Below, piece after piece: positions 24,271 to 36,143 of a stretch of 64,000 nt of DNA. Source of the stretch: Neckera pumila (Eukaryota > Streptophyta > Bryopsida > Hypnales > Neckeraceae); contig OZ018415.1 in assembly GCA_963969595.1 (NCBI GenBank), positions 14,880,001 to 14,944,000 of the forward strand, in the 5' to 3' direction. Numbering within the stretch: position 1 is the first letter of the stretch; every line of letters begins with the position of its first letter. The translations under genes were made by a program, and so were the position numbers. The notes under the pieces are model-generated. The model was not told the DNA's origin, did not search any database, and saw nothing but the letters and a program-made list of their open reading frames with translations.

Positions 24271-27200
24271 AGGTATTGTTACATGAAAGGTCCTTGATAT
24301 AGTTACAAGGAAGGCCTATCTAAAAGCAACTTTGAACTTAAGTAAATGTTGACCAAAATCATATCATACTAAATATCATAGTCACAAGGGTCCTAAATGT
24401 ATGATACACAATGATATACAATGTTGGCTTTGGGTGTATATATACAATATTGATATCTAGAGCTAGGTTCTTCCATCTTTGTGTCAGCATGCATGTCAAT
24501 GTAAATTTGTAAATTCATCAACAATCTTTGTATTCATAGGAAAATGCTTTGGCATAAATTAATTCTTTTCACACTTAACCTTCTCTAGTCACATTGTCTC
24601 TAGAAGGACAAATGGCTTCCTAAACTCACATGTCTATATAGTGTTCACAATGGTTACTTTAAAATGTGGAAGTTGTCCAATTAGATTTGTACATGATGTG
24701 GGACATGTAAGTTGTTAAATGTGCAATTAGTGTAGAGAGAGTTGTTTGTTACTATAAAGCATTATTGATATAGTACTGTAATTGCATTGCAATCTTCAAT
24801 CTCAACAATTTTGTAAATTTTATATCAAACTACACTTACTGTCTTACCAGGGTAGTAAACAACTAGTAAGAAAAATTTGGTGACTATATTGAAACTCCTT
24901 TTCATTTGCATGTTTTTGGAGGCAATAAGAGATAAAAGAGAATCATTAAAGAGAAATTAAAAAGCTTATTGAAATGAATTTGAGTTGTTCAAATTTAGAC
25001 ATTGAATGTGACGCACTTTCTTTTAACACCTAAAAGAATTGTTATGTATTTGTCTTGTTGCTATAGAATGTCACTATAGAGTGATCTTTTTAGCACATAT
25101 GGATGTCATGCACTTCACAAATTACTGGACTGGAATATGAAATTGTGAATTGTAGAACACTAATAATGAAGTATAATTGATATCCTTTTTCTAGATTTTT
25201 CTAGCATAATGGTTGCTATATAAATCAAAATGTAATATAAGCAAACAAAATCCAAAAAAGCATGCATATATGGTTTAGGTTTTAGGCTCTCCAATCTTTG
25301 TGTTGCCATCAACAAATTATTCTCTCCATGTTATATATTCATAGCAATATGATATGCCTTCTTTTGAACAAAATTACATACAAGAATCTAAATAAATTCA
25401 TGCCTGCAACTTACCTCCCTAATATATTTGCAAATAGACATCACATTGTTGTATCTAATTCAAGGGTATTTCTAAGATTTGCAAAAGTTGTAACACAATA
25501 TATTCCTATTTTTTCTTCTCCTTTATTTGTTTATCAAATACACAAGTAATAAAGAAGATCAATAGAAAATAATTCTAAAAAAAGGATCAATTTTCTGAAA
25601 AGGATCAAATTGACTTTGTATATAAAATATAAAATCCGTCAAAACAATTGCAATTTTGACACTTGTTGAATTTTAATATTTTAAACAATAATAAATCAAT
25701 AACAATGTTGTGTATGATAATTTTTTCTTTCACTTGTAGTAGATGAAAATAGAATAGTAATAGCATTAAAGAAAAAGAAAAGGATTTCTTATCCGAGCCT
25801 CCTAGGCTTAACCTGAAGGAATTTGTCCACATTATATTTTTTAAACATCACATGGAAGTGGCTACAATCAAAGTTTTGGATGAAAATAATGCAGCAAGTT
25901 TTTTATCACATTACAAATTTTTCCCTTTTGAGTATGAAAACCATCACAAAAGTGACTATTTTTATATGATGAATTGTACCAGTTTGAAATAATACCAAAA
26001 CATTTTAGATGAATTATATGACCATTATGGATGCTCATAATGCTGGTTTTGAGAGGGTGTAGTGCTCAGTATAGTGACCCTTTTGGGCTATTTGACTAGC
26101 TCACTTCAAATTTCATGAAAAATTCATTTTTTTATTGAAAAGGTAATAATTTCAATTGATATACCCTTTTCTTACATCTATAAGCGATCTACAAAAGTAA
26201 AATATCATCTGTGCTGTAGGAATAAGGTAATCATTTTGCAAGAATTGAACTCATTTACCTTAATATATTCAATTTATCTATTTATTATAACATCAAGTAG
26301 AAGATTGCAAGCTTGACTATTTGGCTTTACTTTCATGTCCACCATCAAAATCTTCAAACACCAACTAAAGTGGGAGAGCTAATTCCAACACACTCTTAAT
26401 TCAATGTTAAAATTGCCAACAATACTTCTTTTCATAGTCTTAAATATTCTAAGTTAAGATCAATTATTATTGAGTAAATTTCATTAGTTGCCATGATATT
26501 ATGTCACTAAAATCTAAACTTTTAAGGATATCAATTAATTGCAATTGCCCTTGAATGAAGTCTAAAAATGTCATTTATATATTTTGAGTAAAGTTCTAAG
26601 AGCTCTAAGTTCAATTAATAAACTTTTTATATTTGTAGCCTAATCTCAATTTCCTAAATTGAACATTCTACAATAAATATCTATTTGTTTTCTAAATACA
26701 TTAAGACACAATTTGGAGAATACACTCCAAACTATCTAATCAGCCTACCTCATTGTTTATACACTTCCATTACCATGAATGCAAATGGGGGTCAACACAT
26801 CTTTGCAAATATTTATTTATTTCATAAAATTAAAGTTTAAAAGTTACTCTGTATTTAAAATAAAAACATTAAGTAATATGTTTTTACAGATTAAAAATAT
26901 AAAATAACTGCCCAACATTTTTGAATCCTATGTTTAGCATTAATTTCCTCCAAATCTGCTCTACGGCTATGCTACAAATGTACCAACAAAAAACAAATTC
27001 CAAATTGCTCCCACTAAAAGTGGTCAAGTATTGGAGGATATATTTTTGTCTATGAGATGCATATAAATATTGCAAATGCCATACCATACTACCTGAATCC
27101 AATTTGGCATTAAAAAAATAACCAAACTAATTTGTCTTTTTCATTCAAAGAATTCAATATCAAATTTTAAACATGAACAGAAGGTTTAATTTTCAATATA

Positions 27201-27934
27201 ATTAAATTTTTATCATGTATAATTTTGCGGTCCGGGTAATAAACGTGGTCTCTTTTTCACACATGTCAAACTCCTTATTATTACATAGATATGCAACTTT
27301 TTGAGAGATAGAGAACATGCATGAGTGAGATTATAGAGTGAAGGCCATCGAAAATCAACTTCTACAATTGTTTTTGGAGGATGAAACGCATTTTCACTTT
27401 GTGGAAAATGCAAGAATTTACAATTTCTATTTAATGATCAAACTTGGAATCAAATGATTTCAAATTAGCAAGAAATATTTAATTCACCAATTACAAAATA
27501 GGGGGCAATTTTTTTACATTTACTCTTGAATAGGTGAAGATGTGACAAATGAGATGGAAAAAAATTATGATAATTGTTTTTCACTTATTTCGGGTAATGC
27601 AAGATTAAAATATTCTTGGAATGATAAAGCCACTTATACCCATAGATATGGATGAAACATTTAAAAATATGGATGAAAATAAATGCAAAAGCGGATCATT
27701 TATGGAAAAAAGACCATCATGTTCTCAAAATTTTATAGCAATTCAACAATTTCATCCATTGAAATATGGAAAACCTATCACCAAATATTGCCTTATCCAA
27801 AGTTAAGTTATCTTTGGACTATAATACATTTAATTGTCATATCTTTTTTGAATCAACTCCAAAAAATCCTTGTCAAAATTTACAATGCCTATTTATGAGA
27901 ATCTATAATATGATTATTTCTATTTTAATTTCAT
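24271..27934. other. Long AT-rich spacer
   Basis: About 3.7 kb with no convincing gene. Short open frames (25298-25549, 26884-27102, 27621-27951) have the composition of random AT-rich sequence. A stretch at about 27400-27540 resembles 49140-49310 (shared AAAATAGGGGG and TTTTTTTACATTTAC-like landmarks) and marks another dispersed repeat. Confidence 0.45.
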
Positions 27935-28080
27935 TTTTCAAAAATTCATAGCTTGTTCATACGGTATCCAAAAAATGCATTCTAACAGTATCTACAATCT
28001 ACTTTTGACTCCTAACAACATACACCCAAACTTAGACAGTTTAATGATAGGAACCATGTCCAAATGCTAAATTAGACAAT
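27935..28080. repeat. Dispersed repeat R1, copy 2
   Basis: AAAAATTCATAGCTTGTTCAT, then a 'CCAAAAAATGCATTCTAA' stretch, then TTTAATGATAGGAACCATG follow the order seen in the copies at 24090 and 30710. Confidence 0.55.
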
Positions 28081-28096
28081 ATCAAATGTTGTTACC

Positions 28097-28413
28097 TTAA
28101 CCCCTAAGAGACCCTAAATCCTTTGGGTGGACTATGATAGCTTTTAAGTGCTAACTACTAATCCACAAAGAACAAATGAGGTACAAACAAATATGATGAA
28201 AAAGCAAATTTTGTTTGTTTTATTGTGATGTGACTAGCTTGGTCACTTGGTGCTTCATGGTTTTTGTGCAAGCTTCTAAATCAATTCATATAGAGATGGG
28301 AAGGAGAGGAAACTTGCAACAAAAACCTTCTCTCTAGAATCTTCTTCTCTTGCCCCAATTCATACCGCCTTAAAAAACTCCAAATCTACAATCCTCCTAC
28401 TCTTAGAGGTTAA
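28097..28413. mobile_element. Short TTAA-bounded element, copy 3
   Basis: TTAACCCCTAAGAG at the left and, reversed, TTAACCTCTAAGAG at the right. At 317 bp it is the shortest complete member of the TTAA family in the window. It directly abuts R1 copy 2. Confidence 0.55.
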
Positions 28414-28514
28414 ATAGAATAGGCTATTCATTGGTGTGGGTAGTTGTTGCACCTAATCCGAACCCAACAGAGCGTGAAGCGCTTTTGATAAGGTGCAGAA
28501 CTTAAGCATGAGAT

Positions 28515-28691
28515 ATGAATGAAGCCTCCTTCTGTATCCCAATACTTTCAAGTCTTCAGATCCCAATCAACCCACTCTTTCACTTGTTCTCACATCACAA
28601 TTCTCTGTTTCCAAATTCTCTTGCAACTCTTAAACCTCCAAAACCCCCATTCCATCAACAGCCTAATCACCGCAACACTTTGCAGCTCAAG
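28515..28691 (+). pseudogene. Possible orphan first exon with transit-peptide-like sequence
   Basis: An ATG frame of about 59 codons, rich in Ser, Pro, Asn and His and poor in acidic residues, ends at a good donor (AAG followed by GTACCT). This looks like the first exon of an organelle-targeted protein. The next acceptor (TTTGCAG near 28801) leads into a stop within four codons in that phase, and no family domain follows before the pectate-lyase gene. It may be a gene remnant or chance. Function unknown. Confidence 0.2.
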
Positions 28692-29587
28692 GTACCTTCC
28701 AATTCCATTCTTTCCAAATGAATGCAAACCAAATGCAAAAAGAATGCGAACATAATGGATTGAGGGTGTTCAAACTTGCGATTCTCGCTCTGTAATTTGC
28801 AGGTTTGCTACTGAATTGGAGTCGACATGATTCTTCGTTCTTCGAAGTATTGGTTTCCTAGCAGAGTTCATTGTTTTGGTTGCGATTCTGAAGTTGCCGC
28901 TTCTTCAATGGCAGCCAAACCTTGTCAACTATGAGTTTTGTTGTGTATGTCGTTTCTAAGTCTTTAAGTAAGTTTCAGACATATTTGAATAGAAAAGCTT
29001 ACAGTCTTTGTGACTGCAAGGCTTTGTTGTTACGAAGAACAATCGAATGTTCCCGATTCAGATTGTTTTCACTGCATTTTGTAAACAAGTGTTGCACTGT
29101 TGCCAAATTATTTTTTGAAAAATCATGGATCTTGAGCTGTAGATAACATTCTCAGATGAACATTCAAAAGGTTTAAAAATGAATGCAAGAACAAATTCAT
29201 CACCACTCAGCAAATTCATTCCCAAAGGCATTCACTGAGACAACTCCACGAATTGAACTGTTGAACAACCATTCTTTTGAACCAAACAATCTGGTTTCTA
29301 GAACTTAACAAAGTGACAAATTATTGTTCTGCATAGAAAATTATACAATCTAGTTTCCTGATTATTAACTTATTTTATAACTGCTTTTGCAATTTTACTG
29401 TCAAGTTCGTTAAATTGACACGATTCTAGGTGCTAAAACAATGTGACATTCATCTTTGCAACGCTCTAAAAAACTAAGACTAGTATAGATTTAATTTATG
29501 TTCACCTTGACAAGCGCTAATGTCAACATGTTGTAGAATTCTGCCAATTTAACCATTTTTTTTTTTTTTTTTCATGTTTTTGCAGAG

Positions 29588-32500
29588 ATGGTGAACTGGA
29601 CTCTGCTGTGGGCAGTGCTGGTACTGCTCCTCAGCTGCCATGCAGCTTCCATGGCCCCCGAGGTCGAGGCCAAGGCTGGGGCCGAGTTCGCGCACACTCG
29701 GGATGCCTTGAGCAACATCACAAGGAATTTGGAGATTGTGGCGACGGAAGGAGGGGTGGTGGCGGATGATTGTGGGAAGCAAATTGAGAGTGTGAATGAT
29801 ACACTCACATGGATGGCACTGCAGTTGCCCAACATGCCTTTGGACGAGTCCGCGGATTTCTTTCGGGGTGCGGCCAAAGCCATTTCCGCATGCTTGACAT
29901 ACCTCTCCGTCCGTGCGGTAAGGGACTCCATAATGTTATTAATTAGCAGGATGGTAAAGTGGTCATTTGAAGTCTTTGTGTATTTTTACCCGGAGAAAAC
30001 ATGGGAATTTTTATTTGCCACCCATGATATAAAATTTGGAAATTTTGACTTCATGTTTGGAACCAAAAGGACAAGCTGGTCACTGTGGAAATCAACCTTT
30101 CGGGTACCGTGTGAATCATTTAGTTTAAAAAAACCAAGTGCACTCATTGGAGGTCAAACTACTGCACAAGACCTTCTCCTTTTCATACAAAAATTCCAAA
30201 GATGAACATCTGCACTTTTGTCTTACATAGAAAGATTTTCTGCCATCCATTGGACACTTAGTGTCCGCAGCGTCCTTCTAAGGTTCAATTCACAATAAAG
30301 TGTTTTAAGATTTGTGCTGTTTTTTTTGTATGTTCCATGACAGGATTCCTTGCCAGCTTCAGTATATCACAAAAACAGAAAGGCTCTGTCAACAGTCCAC
30401 CAAATGCTTACCCAACTATCCACGGACTGTGAGCTTGTGGGAGCCGAGAAAACGGACAACCAACTCAACAAGACAAGTGATCCTGTCAACGACAAACCAC
30501 ACGTCAACAACACGGTCAAGGTTGTGACCCCATGTACGTATTTTTCATTGCATTCATTGTCCCTATCTCTAAACAAAGAGAAAAAACAATTGTTCAAAAA
30601 AATTTATGGTGCTTGATAAAAATAAGGCATACAGTAACAGTAATAAGGTAACCACACCTAACAACAATTAGAGATTCTTGCTTAAAAGATTGACAATCTC
30701 TGATTACGAAAGCTTGGGATTGATTTTGGACACACTTGTAAGTCATACTCTGAAAATTCATAGTTTATTCATAAGGTGGCCAAAACATACATGCAAAGAG
30801 AATGTAAAATCTTCTTTCAACTGCCAACAAGCTCCAAATAAAACTAAGATAATTTAATAACATGAACCATAGTCCCATGCTTATAGGATGATTTCAAGTG
30901 TGGTTTTAAACTACCCGAGCAGGATTAATTTATTAATAAAATTCCATGTGCAGCTGATGACGATGAAGATTTTCAAGGATGCCGTATCGTAAACCCAACA
31001 ACATGCCAATTCACATCATGTGGCCAAGGACGACGCCTCCCGCTCTGCGTATTTGGGTACGCCGACGGGGTCACGGGAGGCTTGAGGGGGAAATCATATG
31101 TTGTGACGAACAACGAGGATGACCATAAGAAGCCTCCCCCCGGGTCGTTGCGGTACGGCGTTCATCAAGGAGGCCAAGCAGATGGAGGGGTTTGGATTAC
31201 GTTTGCCGGAAGCTTTGTGATTACCCTCACGGACTTGCTGTGGATCAAAAGTGGAACCACAATTGATGGGCGGGGGCATAATGTCATTGTTACAGGTTTG
31301 GGTGGACTTCCTGCTTGCATTTTTAATTTCATGCCTTGACAATTTTGTCAAACTTTCTCACTCCGTCCCACTATTAAAAAAAACTCCAAATTGGAAATAG
31401 TGCATGGGCTGTTCACTGAAACCACTACATTTATTGATTTTGAGCATTGGTTGCCGAACAAGCAATGCAGAATTTTTGGAATAGATTGAGTGGGAATTGA
31501 ATATGAATACTACATCACTTGCTCAACGATCAAAATCAATAAATGAAGTAGTTTTATTGGTACATGCACTATGTCTGATTTGGAGGTTTCTAGTGAGATG
31601 GAGGGAGTAATTTTTATTTATTTGGTTACCGTAGAAGTAGAGCACGGTAATCTAAAAAAAATTTGAAAAAAATATGATGAGAGTTCTTAGAAAACGTAGC
31701 AAACAATGTGTAAAATGGAGTTGTAGTGATTGAGCTTCTAATGGTATATTGGTTGCAATGTGCTTTGGTTCTTGTTAATGTTTTTGTCCCAAAATGATCT
31801 TCCAATTGCTCAAAGATGATCAATTTTTGTTCTTGGAGATTTAGTGAATGGATAACAACTTCCTTGAAATACTTAGAAATGGGTTGAAATAACATTAGTT
31901 TCAACCTTAATCCCAAACATTTTATCCAACCGAAAGATCATTTTGGGACAGAGAGAGTACTGTAAATAAAGCATACAACACAACCCTTTTGCAACTCCAC
32001 TTGAATTGTACATTTTGTGATTGTAACGAAAATCACTTGCTTTGCAGGAAAAAGCATGGTTTTGTGTGGGGTTTCCAATGTCATCCTTCACAACTTTCAA
32101 CTTAGCAATGTCGGCGAGAGCGACACCATCCACATATTTGCAGGCTCCAGTCGAATCTGGTTGGATCACATCACCTCCTCGGATGCCAAGCTCGGGTTGG
32201 CGTCCGTCCTCCAAGGCTCCACGGATGTGACCATATCGAATTCCCATTTGTCCAACTACAATTTCAATATGTTGTTGGGAGCTTCGGACTTCGACAAGCA
32301 AGACATGGACATGCGCGTTTCCGTGTACCGAAATTGGTTCAAAGACTCCATGCAACGAATGCCTCATTGCAGGTTCATTATTTAACTCACTACCCTCCTC
32401 TTGCCAACCCAAAACTTGGTATATACTCCCTCCGTCCCACTAAAACTTTAGATTTGACGAAGTGCATGTCTCACTAAACTGCTCCATTTATTGCTTTTCA

Positions 32501-33325
32501 TTATTGAGCAAGTGATGTGGAAATCAAATCAATTACTGCTTAATCAATTCTAGAAATTCGACATTGCTTGCTCAATGATCAAAATCAATAAATGGAATGA
32601 TTTTCATGATACACAAATAATTTTGGATTGGAGGTTTTAGTAGGATGGAAAGAATATAATTGATCATGAATATAAATAAATAAAATAAATTAGACTAGGT
32701 TAAAAACATTTAGACAATAAATGTCATTAAAAAAAATGTCTTTCTTCATGATCCATGGTGTCTGAGAAGTCTCCCTATGGTTATGTTGACTATGTAGAAA
32801 TAATCTAAATTTGTTGCAAATACTGTTTAAATGTCCATTTGAGGGGATCAAGCTGCTTTAATTATCTAATTTTTTTTGCTTCTAGACAATGTAATGTAAG
32901 CTAAGCTTCTCAACAAACTGTATCTGATCAGGTGGGGAAAATGCCATGTTTTGAACAATTTGTATTCAAATTGGGGATATTACGCCTTAGGCGCACGTGT
33001 TAGTGGAAAAATATACTCCGACAGCAATGCCTTTGTCGCAAGCCGCCGTACCGAAATTACGCCATGGTTTAATGGAATTGGAACAAACTATGACCACAGC
33101 ATTTTCATTCGAAGCTCCAAAGACGTCTTCCTCAATGGGAGCACTTTGCACGAGTTTTTGAACCCTGAACGAGTTCAGGACGTGGATGAGGAGCTGCAAG
33201 GCGTGATTTACAAAAATGACAAGATGTATCCTCCGGTCATCCCACCCATGAACCTCAACAAGGTCATTCCTTTGTGTGTTGGGGCAGTCTTTGGTTGGAG
33301 ACTTCATCAATGTACTTCAACATAG
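29588..33325 (+). CDS. Secreted pectate-lyase-like protein (polysaccharide lyase family 1)
   Basis: Five exons in consistent phase: 29588-29917, 30344-30533, 30954-31295, 32048-32372 and 32932-33325, giving 526 aa. The first ~20 residues form a signal peptide (WTLLWAVLVLLLSCHA), so it should enter the secretory pathway. Residues about 110-175 are an Asn/Thr-rich linker. The parallel beta-helix domain starts near residue 180, with LCVFGYADGVTGG, SYVVTN, PPGSLRYGV and TTIDGRG, then IWLDH (324-328), VTISNSHLSN, MLLG and QRMPHCR (390-396). Active pectate lyases cleave de-esterified pectin with calcium, bound mainly by acidic residues in a DGL-D motif after WIDH. Here that region reads DAKLGLAS, so these acids appear absent, while the RMPxxR arginine remains. 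The C-terminal half of the helix (GKCHVLNN, YYALGA) is present. It is either a diverged, possibly inactive, wall-binding member or a family variant. Two MITEs lie in introns 3 and 4. Confidence 0.88.
29990..30080. repeat. Dispersed repeat R3 fragment in intron 1
   Basis: TTTTTATTTGCCACCCATGA plus TAAAATTTGGAAATT resembles 49160-49205 (TTTTTATTTGCAACACATGA plus TAAAATTTGCAAATT). The match is interspersed and has no definable ends. Confidence 0.45.
30710..30890. repeat. Dispersed repeat R1, copy 3, in intron 2
   Basis: GATTGATTTTGGACACACTT, then CTGAAAATTCATAGTTTATT, then ATTTAATAACATGAACCATAG follow the landmark order of the other R1 copies. It lies wholly in intron 2 of the pectate-lyase-like gene. 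Confidence 0.55.
31357..31607. mobile_element. Stowaway-like MITE in intron 3 of the pectate-lyase gene
   Basis: The left end CTCACTCCGTCCCACTA pairs with the reversed right end CTCCCTCCATCTCACTA. The CTCCCTCCGTCCC motif is typical of plant Tc1/mariner-derived Stowaway elements, and TA follows the right end. The inner halves are also palindromic (CATTTATTGATTTTGAGCA and GATCAAAATCAATAAATG). Non-coding. Confidence 0.8.
32426..32654. mobile_element. Stowaway-like MITE in intron 4 of the pectate-lyase gene
   Basis: The left end CTCCCTCCGTCCCACTAAAA pairs with a decayed right end reading TTTTAGTAGGATGGAAAGAA. TA flanks both sides (32424-32425 and 32655-32656). Inside, GCTCAATGATCAAAATCAAT is shared with the MITE in intron 3, so both belong to one family. 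Confidence 0.8.
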
Positions 33326-34123
33326 ATTGTTCTCCTTAGTTCATACATAAGGGATACCTGTTACTTACCCTTTTTTAGGCAATTATTCACCGAGAGGAAT
33401 CAATGGTGTTTAATTATATTGTGGTTGAAAAGTATTTTCAAAGATTGAAGATATTTTCCCACAATGACAATTCTAAACTCTTATAGATTGCAAATTTTAA
33501 ATTTATCATGATCCAGAGTCTAGGGTAGCACAAAAATGTGTAGTGGAAACCAAGAAAAATTGATATAAGGTAACCCACACATAAAACCTTGGAATAAGCT
33601 TCTGGAATGAGCGTGGTTATTGTTATTAATTTGTCATGGTTTTTGTTGGGTCTTATTGGCAATAGAAAGAGGGATTCTAAAATATCTTTGCGTGTGAATT
33701 CTTGACATACTATGAATAAACTAGAATTGACATTTTAGAGAAATGAGGTGATTTCAATTGTCGATTAAAAAAAAATGAACCGGCTCATCTTTCACACCTA
33801 TCAATTTTCTTTTAGAGTCTCTACTAGCAAGTTATTCTTAGTGAATAGCATATTTGATTATTCAATTGGTTGATTGTTCCTTGAAAAGAAAGAGACACTT
33901 ACCAAAAGAAACTAACATTTCATAACATTCTTAAATGGGAATGTGCTAATCAAGGAAAATCCTTTGATTCAAGGAATACACAATATGTAAAGTGAAAAAG
34001 CACATTTCCACATTCACTTTGAAATGCACTTCCCCTTTGTTATGGCCATCTATCTTACATTCTTGACTAAAAGAGCGCAAGTTGAGGAAGCAGAAGGGAT
34101 CCTGCATGTTCTATTCAATATTT

Positions 34124-34278
34124 GAAGTAAGAAAGTTCATTCCCACACTCAATTTGAAATGCACCTTCATTTAATTATGGCCATCTATTCTTGACTACAA
34201 GAAGTAAGAAAGTTCATTCCCACACTCAATTTGAAATGTGCCCTCACTTAATTATGGCCATCTATTCTTTTGACTATA
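34124..34278. repeat. 77-bp unit duplicated in tandem
   Basis: The unit starting GAAGTAAGAAAGTTCATTCC occurs at 34124 and 34201, each ending near TATGGCCATCTATTC. A more diverged partial copy lies at about 33990-34060 (ATTTCCACATTCACTTTGAA to TATGGCCATCTATC). Confidence 0.8.
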
Positions 34279-34484
34279 AGAGCACAAATTGAAGAAGCAA
34301 AAAGGATATTGCATGGTCTATTTAAGAATGTTATGTGATAGATTTTGAAACTTGAGGCTATTGAATTGGACAATTGAACGGTGATTTAATACATAGCAAA
34401 ACATCAAAATTAATGAGTAATCCTTAAAGGATACAACCTCCTATAACCAAGGCAATCACCAGAACTATTCTAATATTGGATCAA

Positions 34485-34587
34485 TGGGCACAATCTTTGT
34501 TTCTACAGTGAATAACAAAGTCATCCATCAACCATTGAGCACATTCTTTGTTTCTACAGTGAACAACAAAGTCATCCATCAACCACT
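34485..34587. repeat. 51-bp unit duplicated in tandem
   Basis: Two near-identical 51-bp units with TTTGTTTCTACAGTGAA and CAAAGTCATCCATCAACCA. Because 51 is a multiple of three the open frame there repeats as well (STVNNKVIHQPL twice), but nothing suggests it is a gene. Confidence 0.85.
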
Positions 34588-34721
34588 TTTTAGCCTCAGC
34601 ATCCTCAAGGTTAAGTTAATGACTCCCAAGCATCCCTTCCGTAACTCATTCCTTAAAATGTTATACAATATTTTGAAGCTATTCAAATAAGCGCTCACCA
34701 AGTCAATATCACAATCAATTA

Positions 34722-35543
34722 TTAATCCCTAAATGCCTAAGTGACCATATTTGGTTGCTCTGAAATTTTAGGCTTGTTTTGGTGTGGGCAGTTAAATTCC
34801 TTTTACTGTTTTAAAAATTTTTACAAGCAAGTTTTAAAGGTTAACTATTGAAAACTTTTATTTTTCACTGAAAAAGGTAAATATTTAATTTTTGAGAGGT
34901 CCTCAAAGGCTTATATGTCTCATTGTAGAAGAGTAAAGCTTACAAATTTACTTGATTTCCTAGCTTTAAGCAAAGCTTGTCAATTTCTCTTGAATTGAGA
35001 TCTAAATAACTGTACTTATTTGTTTGCTTTGAAATGGTCCCAATGGAAAGAGTAAAGTGTTTTCATGATTTTTACCATTGAAAATTTAGACATGCAAGTG
35101 TTGATTTGGAGTTATTTGCAATTTCTACGTATAAAAAAAATTGCATTTCAACAATTGCAAGGTGGATTGTGTAATGAATTTGATAGATTTTCATTTGAAA
35201 TTAAGTATTTTGAAAATGTATGTTAGTGTGCTAACATGATTTGTAGTTGTTCATGTCACCTCCAATCCCAAAAAACTTTTGTATACAAATTTCTCAAACA
35301 TTGTGGGGAAGGACAACATACTAAAAATAAAAAATATACATTTCTCTTGTTATAATTTCACAACTCCTATGCAGTTTCACACTCAAAATTGGTGTACATA
35401 CTAATAAGCAAACTCTTTAAACATCTATAAGGTTAGATTTTGAAAAAACAAAACAATTTGCTTCATTGAGGATAACTATTAAGTTCATACTCTTTTTTCA
35501 TAGGAAAAACACACTTGAAAAGGCTTAGGCATTTAGGGGTTAA
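34722..35543. mobile_element. TTAA-bounded non-autonomous element, copy 4
   Basis: The left end is TTAATCCCTAAATGCCTAAG and the reversed right end TTAACCCCTAAATGCCTAAG. The interior matches the element at 40726-41544 in the opposite orientation: TGAAATTTTAGGCTTGTTTT near its left end faces the corresponding sequence near 41490. Confidence 0.75.
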
Positions 35544-35762
35544 GAGTTCCAAAATATCCACTCACTTCAAATCGTAACACAATTCCATAAAACCAGGGCC
35601 AGCTGAACACAAACAGGGACTACGAAATCAATAATTAACTAAAACCCTGTCCGTAAGAGTTTCCAAAAATCCACTCATTTCAAATACGTAACAACAAACT
35701 AGGTCCAGCTGAACACAAATAGGGACTCTGAAATCAATAATAAACTAAAACCGCATCCGACT
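35544..35762. repeat. About 108-bp unit duplicated in tandem
   Basis: Two adjacent units share AAATCCACTCATTTCAAA-like starts, GTAACA, CCAGCTGAACACAAA, AGGGACT and GAAATCAATAAT plus AACTAAAACC. It lies between the TTAA element and the 3' region of SSU72. Confidence 0.75.
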
Positions 35763-35829
35763 ATGCTCAGTGCGCAGCACAACCTGTGTGATCATATACT
35801 TTAAAAGGCCAGTCTTTGAAGGCCCCTTG

Positions 35830-35925
35830 TCTCCGTCAATTGAAAGGTTCCTGCCTATCATAGACGTACATATTAGCACCTCGGTCAAGGAGGGCCAACT
35901 GAAGTTCACAAATTGGTTTCATCTC
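35830..35925 (-). pseudogene. Possible ankyrin-repeat fragment
   Basis: The reverse strand reads LALLDRGANM followed by YVYDRQEP, which resembles the LLxxGAxxxxxDxxGxTPL core of an ankyrin repeat, after a possible acceptor (ACTTCAG). A stop follows at once and no second repeat is visible. A chance match cannot be excluded. Confidence 0.2.
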
Positions 35926-36143
35926 TTTGTAGTTACGGTGCTTTTTCCTCCACATGCATAAACTTCAGGAGCAGTTTTCACCATGTATTTTTCTCAAGGG
36001 TTGAAATTGGTGGTCAAGAGGAGCTCAGAACTGGATTGGTGGTTATGATATGTTTCTACACACAACCTGGATTTCACAGTAATTGTGTGCGAGATGTAAG
36101 TTACCAAGGATTGCAAACCTTTGTGAAATGGCATGGGGTAGCT

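Larger units (their letters stand above)
33326..34721. other. 3' flank of the pectate-lyase gene with small tandem repeats
   Basis: AATAAA at 33715-33720 is a plausible polyadenylation signal, about 390 bp after the stop. The rest is AT-rich without a gene; two short tandem duplications within it are listed separately. Confidence 0.4.

Noticed and set aside
31873..32412. 179-codon minus-strand frame opposite the pectate-lyase exon 4
   Set aside because: It is the antisense of a GC-richer exon; the plus strand carries the conserved protein with matching splice sites.
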